NCBI RefSeq assembly: GCF_001937065.1
Contig: NZ_MOWR01000001.1
Span: 124,001 to 188,000, forward strand
Source: Streptococcus sp. 'caviae'
GTDB lineage: Bacteria > Bacillota > Bacilli > Lactobacillales > Streptococcaceae
Reading direction: 5' to 3'
Length of the DNA stretch: 64,000 bases
How positions within the stretch are numbered: the stretch's first letter is position 1; each line of letters starts with the position of its first letter. Made by a program: the position numbers and the translations under genes. This document shows positions 31,676 through 40,902 of this stretch, in pieces. A model generated the notes under the pieces. It was not told the DNA's origin. It saw only the letters and a program-made list of their open reading frames with translations, and made no database searches.

Positions 31676-32872
31676 TTATTTGTCTGTCAACGCAGCCAAG
31701 CCTGGCAACACTTTACCCTCTAACAACTCCATGCTTGCGCCTCCGCCCGTACTAATCCATGAGAATTTATCAGCACGGCCGAGGTTGATAGCTGCAGCAG
31801 CTGAGTCACCGCCGCCGATGATTGATTTAACACCCGGTTGCTTAACGATAGCGTCCATAACACCGATTGTACCAGCTTGGAAATCAGGATTTTCAAAGAC
31901 ACCCATTGGACCATTCCAGACAACTGTTTTCGCACCAGTCAATTCTTCATCAAATTTAGCGATTGATTTAGGACCGATATCAAGGCCAAGGAAGCCGGGA
32001 TCGACAGCTTCACCTTCCGTATCTTTAACTTCAGTGTAGTCAGCAAATGCATTTGCTTCTTTTGAGTCAACTGGCAAAATTAATTTACCGTTTGCCTTAG
32101 CTAAAAGGTCTTTGGCAATATCAAGTTTATCTTCTTCAACAAGTGAATCACCGATTTCGATACCTTGAGCCTTAAGGAAAGTATAAGTCATACCGCCGCC
32201 GATAAGAACCTTATCAGCTTTTTTCAGCAAGTTTTCAATAACACCGATCTTATCTGAAACTTTTGATCCGCCAAGGATAGCTACGAATGGACGTTCTGGA
32301 GTTTCAACAGCTTCTTGGATGTAAGCAATTTCGTTTTCAAGAAGGAAACCGGCAACTGCTTTTTCAACGTTTGCTGAGATACCGACATTTGAAGCATGCG
32401 CACGGTGGGCTGTACCGAAAGCATCATTTACAAAGATACCGTCGCCAAGGCTTGCCCAGTATTTACCAAGTTCTGGATCATTTTTAGATTCCTTCTTGCC
32501 GTCAACATCTTCAAAACGAGTGTTTTCAACCAAGAGAACTTGTCCGTCTTCAAGAGCATCAATAGCTGCTTCAAGCTTTTCACCGCGTGTAGCACCTGGG
32601 AAAACAACTTCCTGACCCAATTTTTTAGAAAGATCAGCTGCTACAGGAGCGAGTGATTTACCTTCTTTGTCTGCTTCTTCTTTCACACGTCCAAGGTGGG
32701 AGAAAAGAACCGCACGGCCACCATGTTCAATGATGTATTTAATAGTTGGTAAGGCCGCAGTAATACGGTTATCATTTGTAATAACGCCATCTTTTACAGG
32801 TACGTTAAAGTCAACACGAACGAGAACTTTCTTCCCTTTCAAATCAACGTCTTTAACAGTCAATTTTGCCAT
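31676..32872 (-). CDS. pgk: phosphoglycerate kinase
   Basis: A 398-residue glycolytic kinase making ATP from 1,3-bisphosphoglycerate. N-terminal '[14 protein letters not shown]', 'LFSHLGRVK', and the nucleotide site '[26 protein letters not shown]' region near the C-terminus. The last codons are GTG TTG CCA GGC TTG GCT GCG TTG, unlike the ghost copy downstream, suggesting the 3' end was replaced. Read from its own promoter. Confidence 0.97.
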   Translation of the reverse strand: MAKLTVKDVDLKGKKVLVRVDFNVPVKDGVITNDNRITAALPTIKYIIEHGGRAVLFSHLGRVKEEADKEGKSLAPVAADLSKKLGQEVVFPGATRGEKLEAAIDALEDGQVLLVENTRFEDVDGKKESKNDPELGKYWASLGDGIFVNDAFGTAHRAHASNVGISANVEKAVAGFLLENEIAYIQEAVETPERPFVAILGGSKVSDKIGVIENLLKKADKVLIGGGMTYTFLKAQGIEIGDSLVEEDKLDIAKDLLAKANGKLILPVDSKEANAFADYTEVKDTEGEAVDPGFLGLDIGPKSIAKFDEELTGAKTVVWNGPMGVFENPDFQAGTIGVMDAIVKQPGVKSIIGGGDSAAAAINLGRADKFSWISTGGGASMELLEGKVLPGLAALTDK

Positions 32873-32907
32873 GAATATAGACTCCTTAAAATTTTTTATA
32901 CATGCTA

Positions 32908-32916
32908 ATTATATCA
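32908..32916 (-). promoter_or_regulatory. pgk extended -10 promoter
   Basis: TGATATAAT on the minus strand about 36 bp before the pgk ATG; no clear -35. Confidence 0.55.
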
Positions 32917-33004
32917 CAATTTTTTCCAAAGTGGAATCTGTAAAGCCGTTTCATTCCCTAATTTACAAAATAAACTATCAATAGCGCAGCTAAAAATGGG
33001 TAAA

Positions 33005-33055
33005 CAAAAAAAGAGTAAGAGCATAAAACACTGAAACGATATGCCTTACTCTTTT
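33005..33055 (-). terminator. terminator of the GntR-ADH-AKR operon
   Basis: AAGAGTAAG...GCATA pairs with TATGC...CTTACTCTT (33011-33025 with 33040-33053), followed on the minus strand by seven T. Confidence 0.85.
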
Positions 33056-33077
33056 ATTTAGCAAACAGCTGCCGCAA

Positions 33078-33920
33078 TTAGAAACCAACCTGATCAGGAT
33101 TTTGCTGGGTCTTGATTCCTTCGAGCCTGTCTAATTTGCGGATATCTTCTTCGTCCAAATCAAAATCAAAGATATGAAGATTAGCCTCAATATTTTTAGG
33201 AGTCACTGATTTTGGTAAAGGCAGGAAACCTTTTTGCAGTGACCAGCGCAGGGCTACTTGCGCAGCTGATTTATCGTATTTATCAGCAATTTCTTCAACC
33301 ACCAGATTGCCAAAGATTGTTCCGGTTCCCAGCGGACTGTACGCTTCCAAAAGAATATCATTATCTCGGCAAAAAGAAACCAATTCTTCCTGAACACAGC
33401 CTGGCGCTAAAAGAATTTGATTGACATGCGGTTTCACCTCAGCCGTTTCAAACAGTGCTTCCAAGTGATGGATCATAAAATTAGAAACACCGATGGCACG
33501 AACTTTTCCCGCCTTATAAGCTTCTTCCATAGCTTTCCAGGCACCGGCATTGCCGGCTTTCCAAGCATCATTCTCCCGCAAAGCTTTAGGATTAGGCCAG
33601 TGAATCAAAAGAAGATCTAAGTAATCAACACCAAGTTTTTCAAGTGACTCTTCAATAGATGCTTTAGCCAGTTCATAATCATGTTTGTCATTCCAAACCT
33701 TGGTTGTCAGAAAAATATCGGAACGCGCCAAGCCGCTGTCTGCGATTGCCTTTCCGACACTGACTTCATTGCCATAGGCTTGCGCGGTATCTACATGGCG
33801 GTACCCCACTTTAAGGGCATGACGAACACTGTTATAAGCCTCATCCCCTTCAGGAATCTGCCAAGTTCCAAAGCCAATCTTTGGGATTTCTACACCGTTA
33901 TTTAAAGTATAAACTTCCAT
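33078..33920 (-). CDS. aldo/keto reductase
   Basis: A 280-residue NADPH-dependent aldo/keto reductase (2,5-diketo-gluconate reductase-like). The catalytic tetrad is visible: Asp44, Tyr49 ('DTAQAYGNE'), Lys74 ('TTKVWN'), His107 ('LLIHWP'). The cofactor loop 'PLPKSVTPKNI' is present. It is third in an operon with a GntR regulator and an iron-type alcohol dehydrogenase, so it probably reduces an aldehyde or sugar aldehyde. The substrate is unknown. Confidence 0.9.
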   Translation of the reverse strand: MEVYTLNNGVEIPKIGFGTWQIPEGDEAYNSVRHALKVGYRHVDTAQAYGNEVSVGKAIADSGLARSDIFLTTKVWNDKHDYELAKASIEESLEKLGVDYLDLLLIHWPNPKALRENDAWKAGNAGAWKAMEEAYKAGKVRAIGVSNFMIHHLEALFETAEVKPHVNQILLAPGCVQEELVSFCRDNDILLEAYSPLGTGTIFGNLVVEEIADKYDKSAAQVALRWSLQKGFLPLPKSVTPKNIEANLHIFDFDLDEEDIRKLDRLEGIKTQQNPDQVGF

Positions 33921-33934
33921 ATCGCTCCTCCATT

Positions 33935-35131
33935 TTAAAAAGTTTCCATTGGATTGTAGGATGCTTTAATAATTTCTTTCACATCATCTACTGTCAAATT
34001 AACAAAACGATCGTTGGACAGACCGCCGTGCTTAACGGCCTGTTCGCTCATTTCTGAGAGTAAATCCTGATTTTCAATGCCTACTTCCGGCAAGGTCATC
34101 GGTATTTCAAGCTGCTCTTTGAAGAAATTATAAGTCTTTTGAACCGCCTGTCTGGCCAATTCTTCATCTGTTCCTTGGTTTAATCCCCAGACATTGCGGG
34201 CATAGGCTGCAAATTTTGCATGCGTCGTGCTGTCTTTATCAAGACAAAATGCCATCCAGCGCGGTGTCAAAATAGCAAGCCCTATACCATGCGTAATGTC
34301 ATAGTAGGCCGATAATTCATGTTCTATCGGATGGCAGCTCCAGCCGCCTGAGCGCCCTTGTCCGACTAAGCCATTAAGTGCCAGCGTCGAACTCCAAAAG
34401 AGATTTGCCCGCGCATCATAGTTTTCCGGCTCCTGAATAGCAATCGGTGCATGTTTAATGATTGTTTTCAGCAGCCCTTCTGCGATGCTGTCTTGAACAT
34501 CAACAGCTTCCGTACGGTTAAAATACTGTTCGAACAGATGACTCATCATATCTGCTGCACCAGCAGCTGTCTGCCATTTAGACACAGTATAAGTCAAGGT
34601 CGGATCTAAAAATGATGCCTTGGGAATTAAATCCCAGCCGCTCGTTCCTAATTTTTCATTTGTCTCAGGATTTGAAATGACGGCATTGCGATTCATCTCG
34701 GTACCAGTCGCAGCCAAGGTTAAAATATCAACAATAGGCACAGCTCTGCCAACCTTGCTCCTGTCTAAAACTAAGTCCCAGGCATCGCCATCATAATAAA
34801 CACCAGCGGCGATTACTTTGCTGGCGTCAACAACAGAGCCGCCGCCGACAGCCAAGATAGCATCCAGCTGATTTTCCCGGATTAAACGAACACCCTGACG
34901 GACAGAATCAATTTTAGGATTGGGCGCTATTCCGGATAATTCTACAAAACTAAAGCCATTGTCTTTTAAAAGCGCAGTAACTTTATCATAGAGGCCCGAT
35001 TTTTTAATGGAACCACCCCCGTAAGCCAGCAAAACACGTTTGCCGTAAGGGGAAAGTACCTCAGGCAGCTCCTCTAATCGATCTTTTCCGAAACGAATGT
35101 CAGTCGGAATGTGTAAGCGAAAATTTTCCAT
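33935..35131 (-). CDS. iron-containing alcohol dehydrogenase (YqhD/BdhA-like)
   Basis: 398 residues. NADPH-binding 'AVGGGSVVDASK', and metal-site region 'GRSGGWSCHPIEHELSAYYD' with 'THGIGLA'. The family reduces aldehydes to alcohols (butanol dehydrogenase, YqhD). Start at 35131 (MENFRLHIPT), with AAAGGAG 8 bp upstream; the open frame continues 27 codons into the GntR gene. It sits 13 bp after the GntR stop and 14 bp before the aldo/keto reductase. Confidence 0.92.
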   Translation of the reverse strand: MENFRLHIPTDIRFGKDRLEELPEVLSPYGKRVLLAYGGGSIKKSGLYDKVTALLKDNGFSFVELSGIAPNPKIDSVRQGVRLIRENQLDAILAVGGGSVVDASKVIAAGVYYDGDAWDLVLDRSKVGRAVPIVDILTLAATGTEMNRNAVISNPETNEKLGTSGWDLIPKASFLDPTLTYTVSKWQTAAGAADMMSHLFEQYFNRTEAVDVQDSIAEGLLKTIIKHAPIAIQEPENYDARANLFWSSTLALNGLVGQGRSGGWSCHPIEHELSAYYDITHGIGLAILTPRWMAFCLDKDSTTHAKFAAYARNVWGLNQGTDEELARQAVQKTYNFFKEQLEIPMTLPEVGIENQDLLSEMSEQAVKHGGLSNDRFVNLTVDDVKEIIKASYNPMETF

Positions 35132-35144
35132 TGTGCACTCCTTT

Positions 35145-35858
35145 CTACTGGTTAAACATAACGGTTTCAAAATCAAAAACATCAGGAAGGTGATGAGAGA
35201 TGGAATACTCAAACACTCGGCAATTGTCCAGACTGCCGACTTGCTCGATTTCCATTAAAAAGTCAGTTTCTGCAAGATTCATCTCTGTCTGCTCCAGTTT
35301 AGTGGGGCGCACACCTGAAACTTTTACGAAGGCACTGTGCACCTTACGCTTGAGTTCCTTAGTGATATATTCGTAAATAGATCGTTCAAGATGCTGCCGT
35401 TTCAATCCCGGAATGACCGCAATCGGCATAAAGGTATACTCAATGATAATCGGACGTCCTTCTAAAATACGCAAACGAATGATCTCATAGACAAAATCAT
35501 CTTCTGTTAAGGACAGCTTTTCAGCCACAGCCGAAGAAGGATGCGTCACTTCAAACTTTAAAACCCGTGACGTCAGCTTATCCTGATAGTCATAATAAGT
35601 TCCCTTCAAGGAATAGAGATGCGGAAGCTGTTCTACCTTCCAATCTCTGACGAGCGTCCCGTCTCCCCTGCGCCGAATAATATAGCCCTCGGCTACGAGT
35701 AGATCTAAGGCTCTTTTTAAAGTCATTAAACTGACTCCGTAGGCCTTAGCCAGACTAGTGCCATCGGGCAAATACTCATGGACAGGATAAGTGCCATCCT
35801 GAATTTTTGAACGGATGTCATGGCAGATACTGAGATATTTCGGCTTTACTTTTCCTAT
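35145..35858 (-). CDS. GntR-family (UTRA) regulator with an ATA at the start position
   Basis: Winged-helix GntR domain ('LAKAYGVSLMTLKRALDLL', 'EGYIIRRRGDGTLV') followed by a UTRA ligand domain ('FVYEIIRLRILEGRPIIIEY'). Full length, 237 codons, is reached only from an ATA at 35856-35858, which has a strong GGGGAGGTG ribosome site at normal spacing. No ATG, GTG or TTG occurs in frame until a TTG at 35769-35771, which would delete the start of the HTH. Either ATA is used, or the gene is crippled by a point change. It probably controls the ADH/AKR operon it heads. Confidence 0.8.
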   Translation of the reverse strand: MGKVKPKYLSICHDIRSKIQDGTYPVHEYLPDGTSLAKAYGVSLMTLKRALDLLVAEGYIIRRRGDGTLVRDWKVEQLPHLYSLKGTYYDYQDKLTSRVLKFEVTHPSSAVAEKLSLTEDDFVYEIIRLRILEGRPIIIEYTFMPIAVIPGLKRQHLERSIYEYITKELKRKVHSAFVKVSGVRPTKLEQTEMNLAETDFLMEIEQVGSLDNCRVFEYSISHHLPDVFDFETVMFNQ

Positions 35859-35897
35859 AAAATCACCTCCCCTTTATCTATGAAACGGCTTTCTTTT

Positions 35898-35926
35898 ATT
35901 ATAGCACCGGTTTTTCTAAAAGTCTA
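35898..35926 (-). promoter_or_regulatory. promoter of the GntR-ADH-AKR operon
   Basis: TAGACT (35921-35926), 17 bp, TATAAT (35898-35903), with extended TG. An AT-rich near-palindrome (TATAATTTTAAAATAATA, about 35925-35942) overlaps its upstream side and could be the GntR operator. Confidence 0.65.
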
Positions 35927-35974
35927 TAATTTTAAAATAATATATATAGCTTTTTAAGCTTCTAAAACAACAAA

Positions 35975-35999
35975 AAAAGAAGGCCGAAGCCTTCTTTCA
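35975..35999. repeat. second copy of the gap terminator sequence
   Basis: 25 bp identical to 36260-36284: an AAAGAAGGC / GCCTTCTTT hairpin with CGAA loop. On the minus strand it is followed by a T-run, so it is a working-looking terminator placed 285 bp beyond the first. Confidence 0.85.
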
Positions 36000-36063
36000 G
36001 ACTGTAGACAAATCTCCATTTGCCTACTTTGATCAGCAAAAAGAGTCTGCAGACTACCATATA

Positions 36064-36090
36064 AATTTCTACGAACACAAACGAGTTAGA
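36064..36090 (-). repeat. 27-bp stem-loop sequence shared with the pgk insert
   Basis: The complement reads TCTAACTCGTTTGTGTTCGT then AGAAATT, matching 31565-31591 at 24 of 27 bases, with the differences confined to three central bases. Confidence 0.7.
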
Positions 36091-36098
36091 TAAAGGAG

Positions 36099-36241
36099 GA
36101 TACTTCCACCGTGATGAAAGTGTCAGAAATGGTGAATTTAAGCCAATTCTGACACTCGGAAACATTGAGACCGTGGCTCAAAGTTTAGGCATGGAATTCC
36201 CCAGGAAGTCGCTGCCGTCCGACATCACCTAAGGAAGTATC
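36099..36241 (+). ncRNA. candidate structured RNA, copy 1
   Basis: Folds as a multi-branched structure: outer helix GATACTTCC (36099-36107) with GGAAGTATC (36233-36241); GTGATG (36111-36116) with CATCAC; hairpin GTGTCAGAA/TTCTGACAC; hairpin TTGAG/CTCAA; GGCA/TGCC. A second copy at 56302-56438 keeps every helix with changed bases. It lies between two copies of the gap terminator and points opposite to gap; no strong promoter is seen. Function unknown. Confidence 0.65.
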
Positions 36242-36259
36242 AAACTTTTTCTTCAAGCT

Positions 36260-36284
36260 AAAAGAAGGCCGAAGCCTTCTTTCA
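36260..36284 (-). terminator. gap terminator, first copy
   Basis: Hairpin AAAGAAGGC-CGAA-GCCTTCTTT, 10 bp after the gap stop. The T-tract after it on the minus strand is short (TTTTAGC); the distal copy at 35975-35999 has the longer one. Confidence 0.75.
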
Positions 36285-36293
36285 CAATCACTT

Positions 36294-37307
36294 TTATTTA
36301 GCGATTTTTGCGAAGTACTCAAGAGTACGAACAAGTTGTGAAGTGTATGACATTTCGTTATCATACCAAGAAACAACTTTAACCAATTGTTTGCCGTCAA
36401 CAGTTTGTACTTTAGTTTGAGTAGCATCGAACAATGAACCGTATGAAATACCAACGATATCTGATGAAACGATTGGATCTTCAGTGTATCCGTATGATTC
36501 ATTTGAAGCTGCTTTCATAGCTGCGTTAACTTCATCAACAGTAACTTCTTTATCAAGAACTGCTACCAATTCAGTAACTGATCCAGTTGGAACAGGAACA
36601 CGTTGAGCAGCACCATCAAGTTTACCGTTCAATTCAGGAATAACAAGACCGATAGCTTTTGCAGCACCAGTTGAGTTAGGAACGATGTTAGCTGCAGCAG
36701 CGCGAGCACGGCGAAGGTCACCTTTACGGTGTGGTCCGTCAAGAACCATTTGGTCACCAGTGTAAGCGTGGATAGTAGTCATCAAACCTTGTTTAACACC
36801 AAAGCTATCTTGCAAAGCTTTTGCCATTGGAGCAAGACAGTTTGTAGTACATGAAGCACCTGAGATAACTGTTTCAGTACCGTCAAGGATTTCATGGTTA
36901 GTGTTGAAAACGATTGTTTTAACATCATTTCCGCCAGGAGCTGTGATAACAACTTTCTTAGCACCGCCGTTAGCATGCAAATGTTTTTCAGCAGCTTCTT
37001 TAGTTGCAAAGAAACCAGTTGCTTCAAGAACGATTTCTACACCGTCAGCAGCCCAATCAATTTTTGTTGGATCAGCTTCAGCAGAAACTTTAACGAATTT
37101 GCCGTTAACTTCAAATCCACCTTCTTTAACTTCAACGTTACCGTCGAAGCGGCCTTGAGTTGAATCATATTTCAACAAGTGTGCAAGCATGTTTGGATCT
37201 GTAAGGTCGTTGATGCGTGTAACTTCAACACCTTCTACGTTTTGGATACGACGGAAAGCAAGACGTCCGATACGACCGAAACCGTTAATACCAACTTTAA
37301 CTACCAT
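36294..37307 (-). CDS. gap: glyceraldehyde-3-phosphate dehydrogenase (NAD, glycolytic)
   Basis: 337 residues from the start at 37307 ([18 protein letters not shown]), chosen for its AAGGAGG ribosome site; nine extra upstream codons are open but lack one. NAD motif 'GINGFGRIG', catalytic Cys153 in '[12 protein letters not shown]', and 'WYDNEMSY' near the C-terminus. Codon use is strongly biased, as in highly expressed genes. It lies downstream of fusA, after a terminator, under its own promoter. Confidence 0.97.
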   Translation of the reverse strand: MVVKVGINGFGRIGRLAFRRIQNVEGVEVTRINDLTDPNMLAHLLKYDSTQGRFDGNVEVKEGGFEVNGKFVKVSAEADPTKIDWAADGVEIVLEATGFFATKEAAEKHLHANGGAKKVVITAPGGNDVKTIVFNTNHEILDGTETVISGASCTTNCLAPMAKALQDSFGVKQGLMTTIHAYTGDQMVLDGPHRKGDLRRARAAAANIVPNSTGAAKAIGLVIPELNGKLDGAAQRVPVPTGSVTELVAVLDKEVTVDEVNAAMKAASNESYGYTEDPIVSSDIVGISYGSLFDATQTKVQTVDGKQLVKVVSWYDNEMSYTSQLVRTLEYFAKIAK

Positions 37308-37346
37308 TAGTGATTTCCTCCTTATGAAAATCAAAAAATTTATTTT

Positions 37347-37363
37347 AAAAGGCTCTGCCTTTT
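37347..37363 (-). promoter_or_regulatory. hairpin in the gap mRNA leader
   Basis: AAAAGGC-TCT-GCCTTTT, a perfect 7-bp stem with a three-base loop in the ~80-nt leader, 25 bp upstream of the ribosome site. It may stabilise the message. Confidence 0.5.
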
Positions 37364-37419
37364 AGACAATTGTGAAAAGATTAACTTACACAAGTATAAA
37401 CCAACCTTTTAACGCACTT

Positions 37420-37448
37420 ATTATATAATTATTTTAAGAAAATTGCAA
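37420..37448 (-). promoter_or_regulatory. gap promoter with cre-like overlap
   Basis: TTGCAA (37443-37448), 17 bp, TATAAT (37420-37425). The forward strand TTGCAAACGATTTTC over the -35 fits cre except at the right end. Confidence 0.7.
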
Positions 37449-37469
37449 ACGATTTTCCCTGATGAAAAG

Positions 37470-37525
37470 AAAAAAAGGAGAACGAAAAGAAAGCTTTATC
37501 AAGCTAACTTTCACGTTTTCCTTTT
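37470..37525 (-). terminator. fusA terminator
   Basis: AAAAGGAGAACG (37473-37484) pairs with CGTTTTCCTTTT (37514-37525) with an inner helix, and a T-rich run follows on the minus strand. Confidence 0.75.
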
Positions 37526-37575
37526 CTATGAAAGAATCAAGCCTGCGCAGCAGCTAAGCTAAGCTGTCAGGCAGC

Positions 37576-39657
37576 TTAAGCTTCCCCTGCGTTTTTCTTG
37601 ATGATTTCTTCTTGAACAGATTTCGGAACATCTTCATAGTGGTCAAATACCATCATGAATGTACCGCGTCCTTGAGATGCTGAACGAAGAACAGTTGCAT
37701 AACCGAACATTTCAGCAAGCGGTACATAAGCACGGACAATCTGGCTGTTACCGTGTGCTTCCATACCATCAACACGTCCGCGGCGAGCGGTCACGTGTCC
37801 CATAACATCACCGAGGTTTTCTTCAGGAACCGTAATGGTTACCAGCATCATTGGTTCAAGAATAACCGGCTGCGCTGTTTTAGCAGCTTCTTTAAGGGCA
37901 AGTGATGCAGCAATCTTGAAGGCTGTTTCAGATGAGTCGACATCGTGGTAAGAACCATCATAAAGCTTAGCTTTAATGTCAACCATTGGATAGCCGGCAA
38001 GAACACCGTTAGCCATAGACTCTTGAAGACCTTTTTCAACGGCTGGAATGAATTCACGCGGAACCACACCGCCGACGATAGCGTTCTCGAATTCGAATCC
38101 TTTACCTTCTTCATTTGGTGTAAATTCAATCCAAACATCACCGAATTGACCTTTACCACCGGACTGACGTTTGAAGAATCCGCGCGCTTGCGTAGGAGCA
38201 CGGAAGGTTTCACGGTAAGATACCTGAGGAGCACCGACATTGGCTTCAACCTTGAATTCACGTTTCATACGGTCAACAAGGACATCCAAGTGAAGCTCAC
38301 CCATACCAGAGATAACTGTTTCACCAGTTTCGACGTTTGTTTCAACGCGGAAGGTTGGATCTTCTTCAGCCAGTTTTTGCAGAGCGATAGCCATTTTATC
38401 TTGGTCAGCCTTAGATTTAGGCTCAACCATCAGCTGGATAACCGGTTCTGGAACTTCAATAGATTCCAAGATAACCTTAGCTTTTTCATCGGTCAATGAG
38501 TCACCGGTCGTTGTTTCTTTCAAACCAACAGCAGCAGCAATGTCACCGGAATAAACTGTTTCAATTTCCTGACGGCTGTTAGCGTGCATTTGCAGAATAC
38601 GTCCGATACGTTCGCGTTTCCCTTTAGTTGTGTTTAAAACATAAGAACCGCTGTTCAAAACACCTGAATAAACACGGAAGAAAGTCAAGCGTCCCACAAA
38701 TGGGTCAGTCATAATCTTGAAGGCGAGAGCTGCAAACGGTTCGTCATCTGAAGCTGGACGTTCTTCTTCTTCATCTGTATCTGGATTTACACCTTTAATA
38801 GCAGGAATATCAAGCGGGCTTGGAAGGTAGTCAATAACCGCATCCAGCATCATTTGAACACCCTTGTTTTTGAAGGCTGAACCGGCAAGAACAGGGAAGA
38901 ATTCAACGTTGATAGTTGCCTTGCGGATAGCAGCCTTTAATTCGGCTTCTGTGATTTCTTCACCTTCAAGATATTTCATCATGAGGTCTTCATCAGTTTC
39001 AGCAACGGCTTCAATCAATTTTTCACGGTATTCATTTGCTTGATCAACGTATTCAGCTGGAATATCTTCAATCAGAATATCTGTACCGAGGTCATTGGTA
39101 TAGATTTCCGCTTTCATTGTCACCAAATCAATGATTCCTTGGAAATCATCTTCAGCACCGATTGGCAGTTGAATTGGATGAGCGTTTGCCTGAAGGCGGT
39201 CATGGAGTGTGCTTACTGAGTAAAGGAAGTCAGCACCAATTTTGTCCATCTTGTTAGCAAAAACGATACGGGGAACACCGTATTCAGTTGCCTGACGCCA
39301 AACAGTTTCGGTCTGAGGTTCTACACCTGACTGAGCATCAAGAACGGTAACGGCACCGTCAAGAACACGGAGAGAGCGCTGTACTTCAATAGTAAAGTCC
39401 ACGTGTCCTGGGGTGTCGATAATGTTAACACGGTGGTCTTTCCATTGTGCTGTTGTCGCAGCTGAAGTGATCGTGATACCGCGTTCTTGTTCTTGTTCCA
39501 TCCAGTCCATTTGTGAAGCACCTTCGTGGGTTTCACCGATTTTATGGATTTTACCAGTATAGTAAAGAATACGCTCTGTTGTAGTTGTCTTACCGGCATC
39601 GACGTGAGCCATGATACCGATATTACGAGTTTTTTCAAGTGAAAATTCGCGAGCCAT
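37576..39657 (-). CDS. fusA: elongation factor G
   Basis: A 693-residue translocation GTPase. P-loop '[13 protein letters not shown]', '[12 protein letters not shown]' and '[10 protein letters not shown]' for guanine recognition; domains II-V complete to '[14 protein letters not shown]'. Follows rpsG after a 344-bp gap filled with tandem repeats, an unusually long spacer for the str operon. Confidence 0.98.
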   Translation of the reverse strand: MAREFSLEKTRNIGIMAHVDAGKTTTTERILYYTGKIHKIGETHEGASQMDWMEQEQERGITITSAATTAQWKDHRVNIIDTPGHVDFTIEVQRSLRVLDGAVTVLDAQSGVEPQTETVWRQATEYGVPRIVFANKMDKIGADFLYSVSTLHDRLQANAHPIQLPIGAEDDFQGIIDLVTMKAEIYTNDLGTDILIEDIPAEYVDQANEYREKLIEAVAETDEDLMMKYLEGEEITEAELKAAIRKATINVEFFPVLAGSAFKNKGVQMMLDAVIDYLPSPLDIPAIKGVNPDTDEEEERPASDDEPFAALAFKIMTDPFVGRLTFFRVYSGVLNSGSYVLNTTKGKRERIGRILQMHANSRQEIETVYSGDIAAAVGLKETTTGDSLTDEKAKVILESIEVPEPVIQLMVEPKSKADQDKMAIALQKLAEEDPTFRVETNVETGETVISGMGELHLDVLVDRMKREFKVEANVGAPQVSYRETFRAPTQARGFFKRQSGGKGQFGDVWIEFTPNEEGKGFEFENAIVGGVVPREFIPAVEKGLQESMANGVLAGYPMVDIKAKLYDGSYHDVDSSETAFKIAASLALKEAAKTAQPVILEPMMLVTITVPEENLGDVMGHVTARRGRVDGMEAHGNSQIVRAYVPLAEMFGYATVLRSASQGRGTFMMVFDHYEDVPKSVQEEIIKKNAGEA

Positions 39658-39726
39658 TGTGGTTTTTCTCCTATAATCTATAATTTTTGGAAAAAACGGA
39701 TAGGCAGGGACCTACCCGTTCTCAAG

Positions 39727-40001
39727 TTTCCTATTTTGTCTAGAATTTGCTTAACGCTCTCGTATCCTAGATCATTGAACTCGACTCGAGAGCAGCCAGT
39801 CCAAAAAGATAAAATTTCCTAGAAGCTGAAGCCTCATCGTCAATTTTCCTATTTTGTCCTTGCGCTCTTCGTCTCTGTATCTTAAATAATTGAGTTCGGA
39901 CTAAAAATTCGGGAAAAAAGATAAATCTTCCTAGAGCCCAAAGGCTCGTCGTCACATTTCCTATTTTTCCTAGAATTTTCTTGACATCCTCACATCTTAA
40001 A
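39727..40001 (-). repeat. degenerate ~115-bp tandem repeat between rpsG and fusA
   Basis: Two full units (39727-39844, 39845-39956) and a partial third (39957-40001), each opening with TTTCCTATTTT on the forward strand. Minus-strand landmarks per unit: GATAC-GAG-GCG, AAAATAGGAAA, TTGACGA, CTAGGAA, TTTATCTTTTT. The same landmarks occur in the msmG-gtfA gap. No gene is seen. The fusA ribosome site follows outside the array. Confidence 0.8.
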
Positions 40002-40472
40002 TTACCAGCGGAAGTGTGCGAAGGCACGGTTGGCTTCTGCCATACGATGTGTATCTTCACGTTTCTTAACAGATGCACCTGTATTGTTTGACGCATCAAG
40101 AATTTCTTTAGCCAAACGGTCTTTCATGGTGTGTTCACCACGGGCACGTGATGCTGTTACCAACCAACGAAGACCAAGTGTTGTGCGGCGTTCAGGACGT
40201 ACTTCAACTGGGACTTGATAGTTGGAACCACCGACACGGCGAGCACGAACTTCAAGAACAGGCATGATATTTTCCATAGCTGTTTCAAAGACTTCAAGAG
40301 CATCATTTCCTGTTGCTTCTTTGATTTGTTCAAAAGCTCCATAGACAATTGATGCAGCTGTACCACGTTTTCCATCCAGCATAACGCGGTTGATAAGACG
40401 TGTTACAAGTTTAGAATTGTACAATGGATCCGGCAATACTTCGCGCTTAGGCGCACGGTTTTTACGACTCAT
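40002..40472 (-). CDS. rpsG: 30S ribosomal protein S7
   Basis: 156 residues, full length, '[20 protein letters not shown]' to '[11 protein letters not shown]'. It nucleates assembly of the 30S head by binding 16S rRNA. 16 bp after rpsL in the str operon. Confidence 0.98.
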   Translation of the reverse strand: MSRKNRAPKREVLPDPLYNSKLVTRLINRVMLDGKRGTAASIVYGAFEQIKEATGNDALEVFETAMENIMPVLEVRARRVGGSNYQVPVEVRPERRTTLGLRWLVTASRARGEHTMKDRLAKEILDASNNTGASVKKREDTHRMAEANRAFAHFRW

Positions 40473-40488
40473 TTCTCAATCTCCCTTC

Positions 40489-40902
40489 TTATGCTTTAGG
40501 TTTTTTCGCACCGTATTTAGAACGGCCTTGTTTACGGTCAGCAACACCTGCAGTATCAAGTGCTCCGCGGACAATATGATAACGTACCCCTGGAAGGTCT
40601 TTTACACGTCCGCCGCGAATAAGAACAACGCTGTGTTCTTGCAGGTTGTGGCCGATACCTGGAATATAGGCAGTTACTTCAATAAGGTTGCTCAGACGTA
40701 CACGGGCAAATTTACGAAGGGCTGAGTTAGGCTTTTTAGGTGTCATTGTTCCGACACGGGTAGCAACGCCGCGTTTTTGCGGTGAAGATACATTTGTTTG
40801 AACTTTTTTATGGCTGTTATAGCCGATATTCAAAGCTGGTGACTTAGATTTTTCTACTTTAGACTTACGTGGTTTACGTACCAACTGGTTAATTGTAGGC
40901 AT
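40489..40902 (-). CDS. rpsL: 30S ribosomal protein S12
   Basis: 137 residues, '[15 protein letters not shown]' to '[12 protein letters not shown]'. The decoding-site lysines are wild type in '[11 protein letters not shown]' and '[12 protein letters not shown]', so no classical streptomycin-resistance change is present. First gene of the str operon. Confidence 0.98.
   Translation of the reverse strand: MPTINQLVRKPRKSKVEKSKSPALNIGYNSHKKVQTNVSSPQKRGVATRVGTMTPKKPNSALRKFARVRLSNLIEVTAYIPGIGHNLQEHSVVLIRGGRVKDLPGVRYHIVRGALDTAGVADRKQGRSKYGAKKPKA

Noticed and set aside
35962-36165. Minus-strand 67-codon frame downstream of gap
   Set aside because: It crosses the duplicated terminator and half of the structured RNA copy; the other copy has no such frame.
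36185-36502. Minus-strand 105-codon frame overlapping the gap 3' end
   Set aside because: Out of frame within gap and through the terminator; no recognisable protein.
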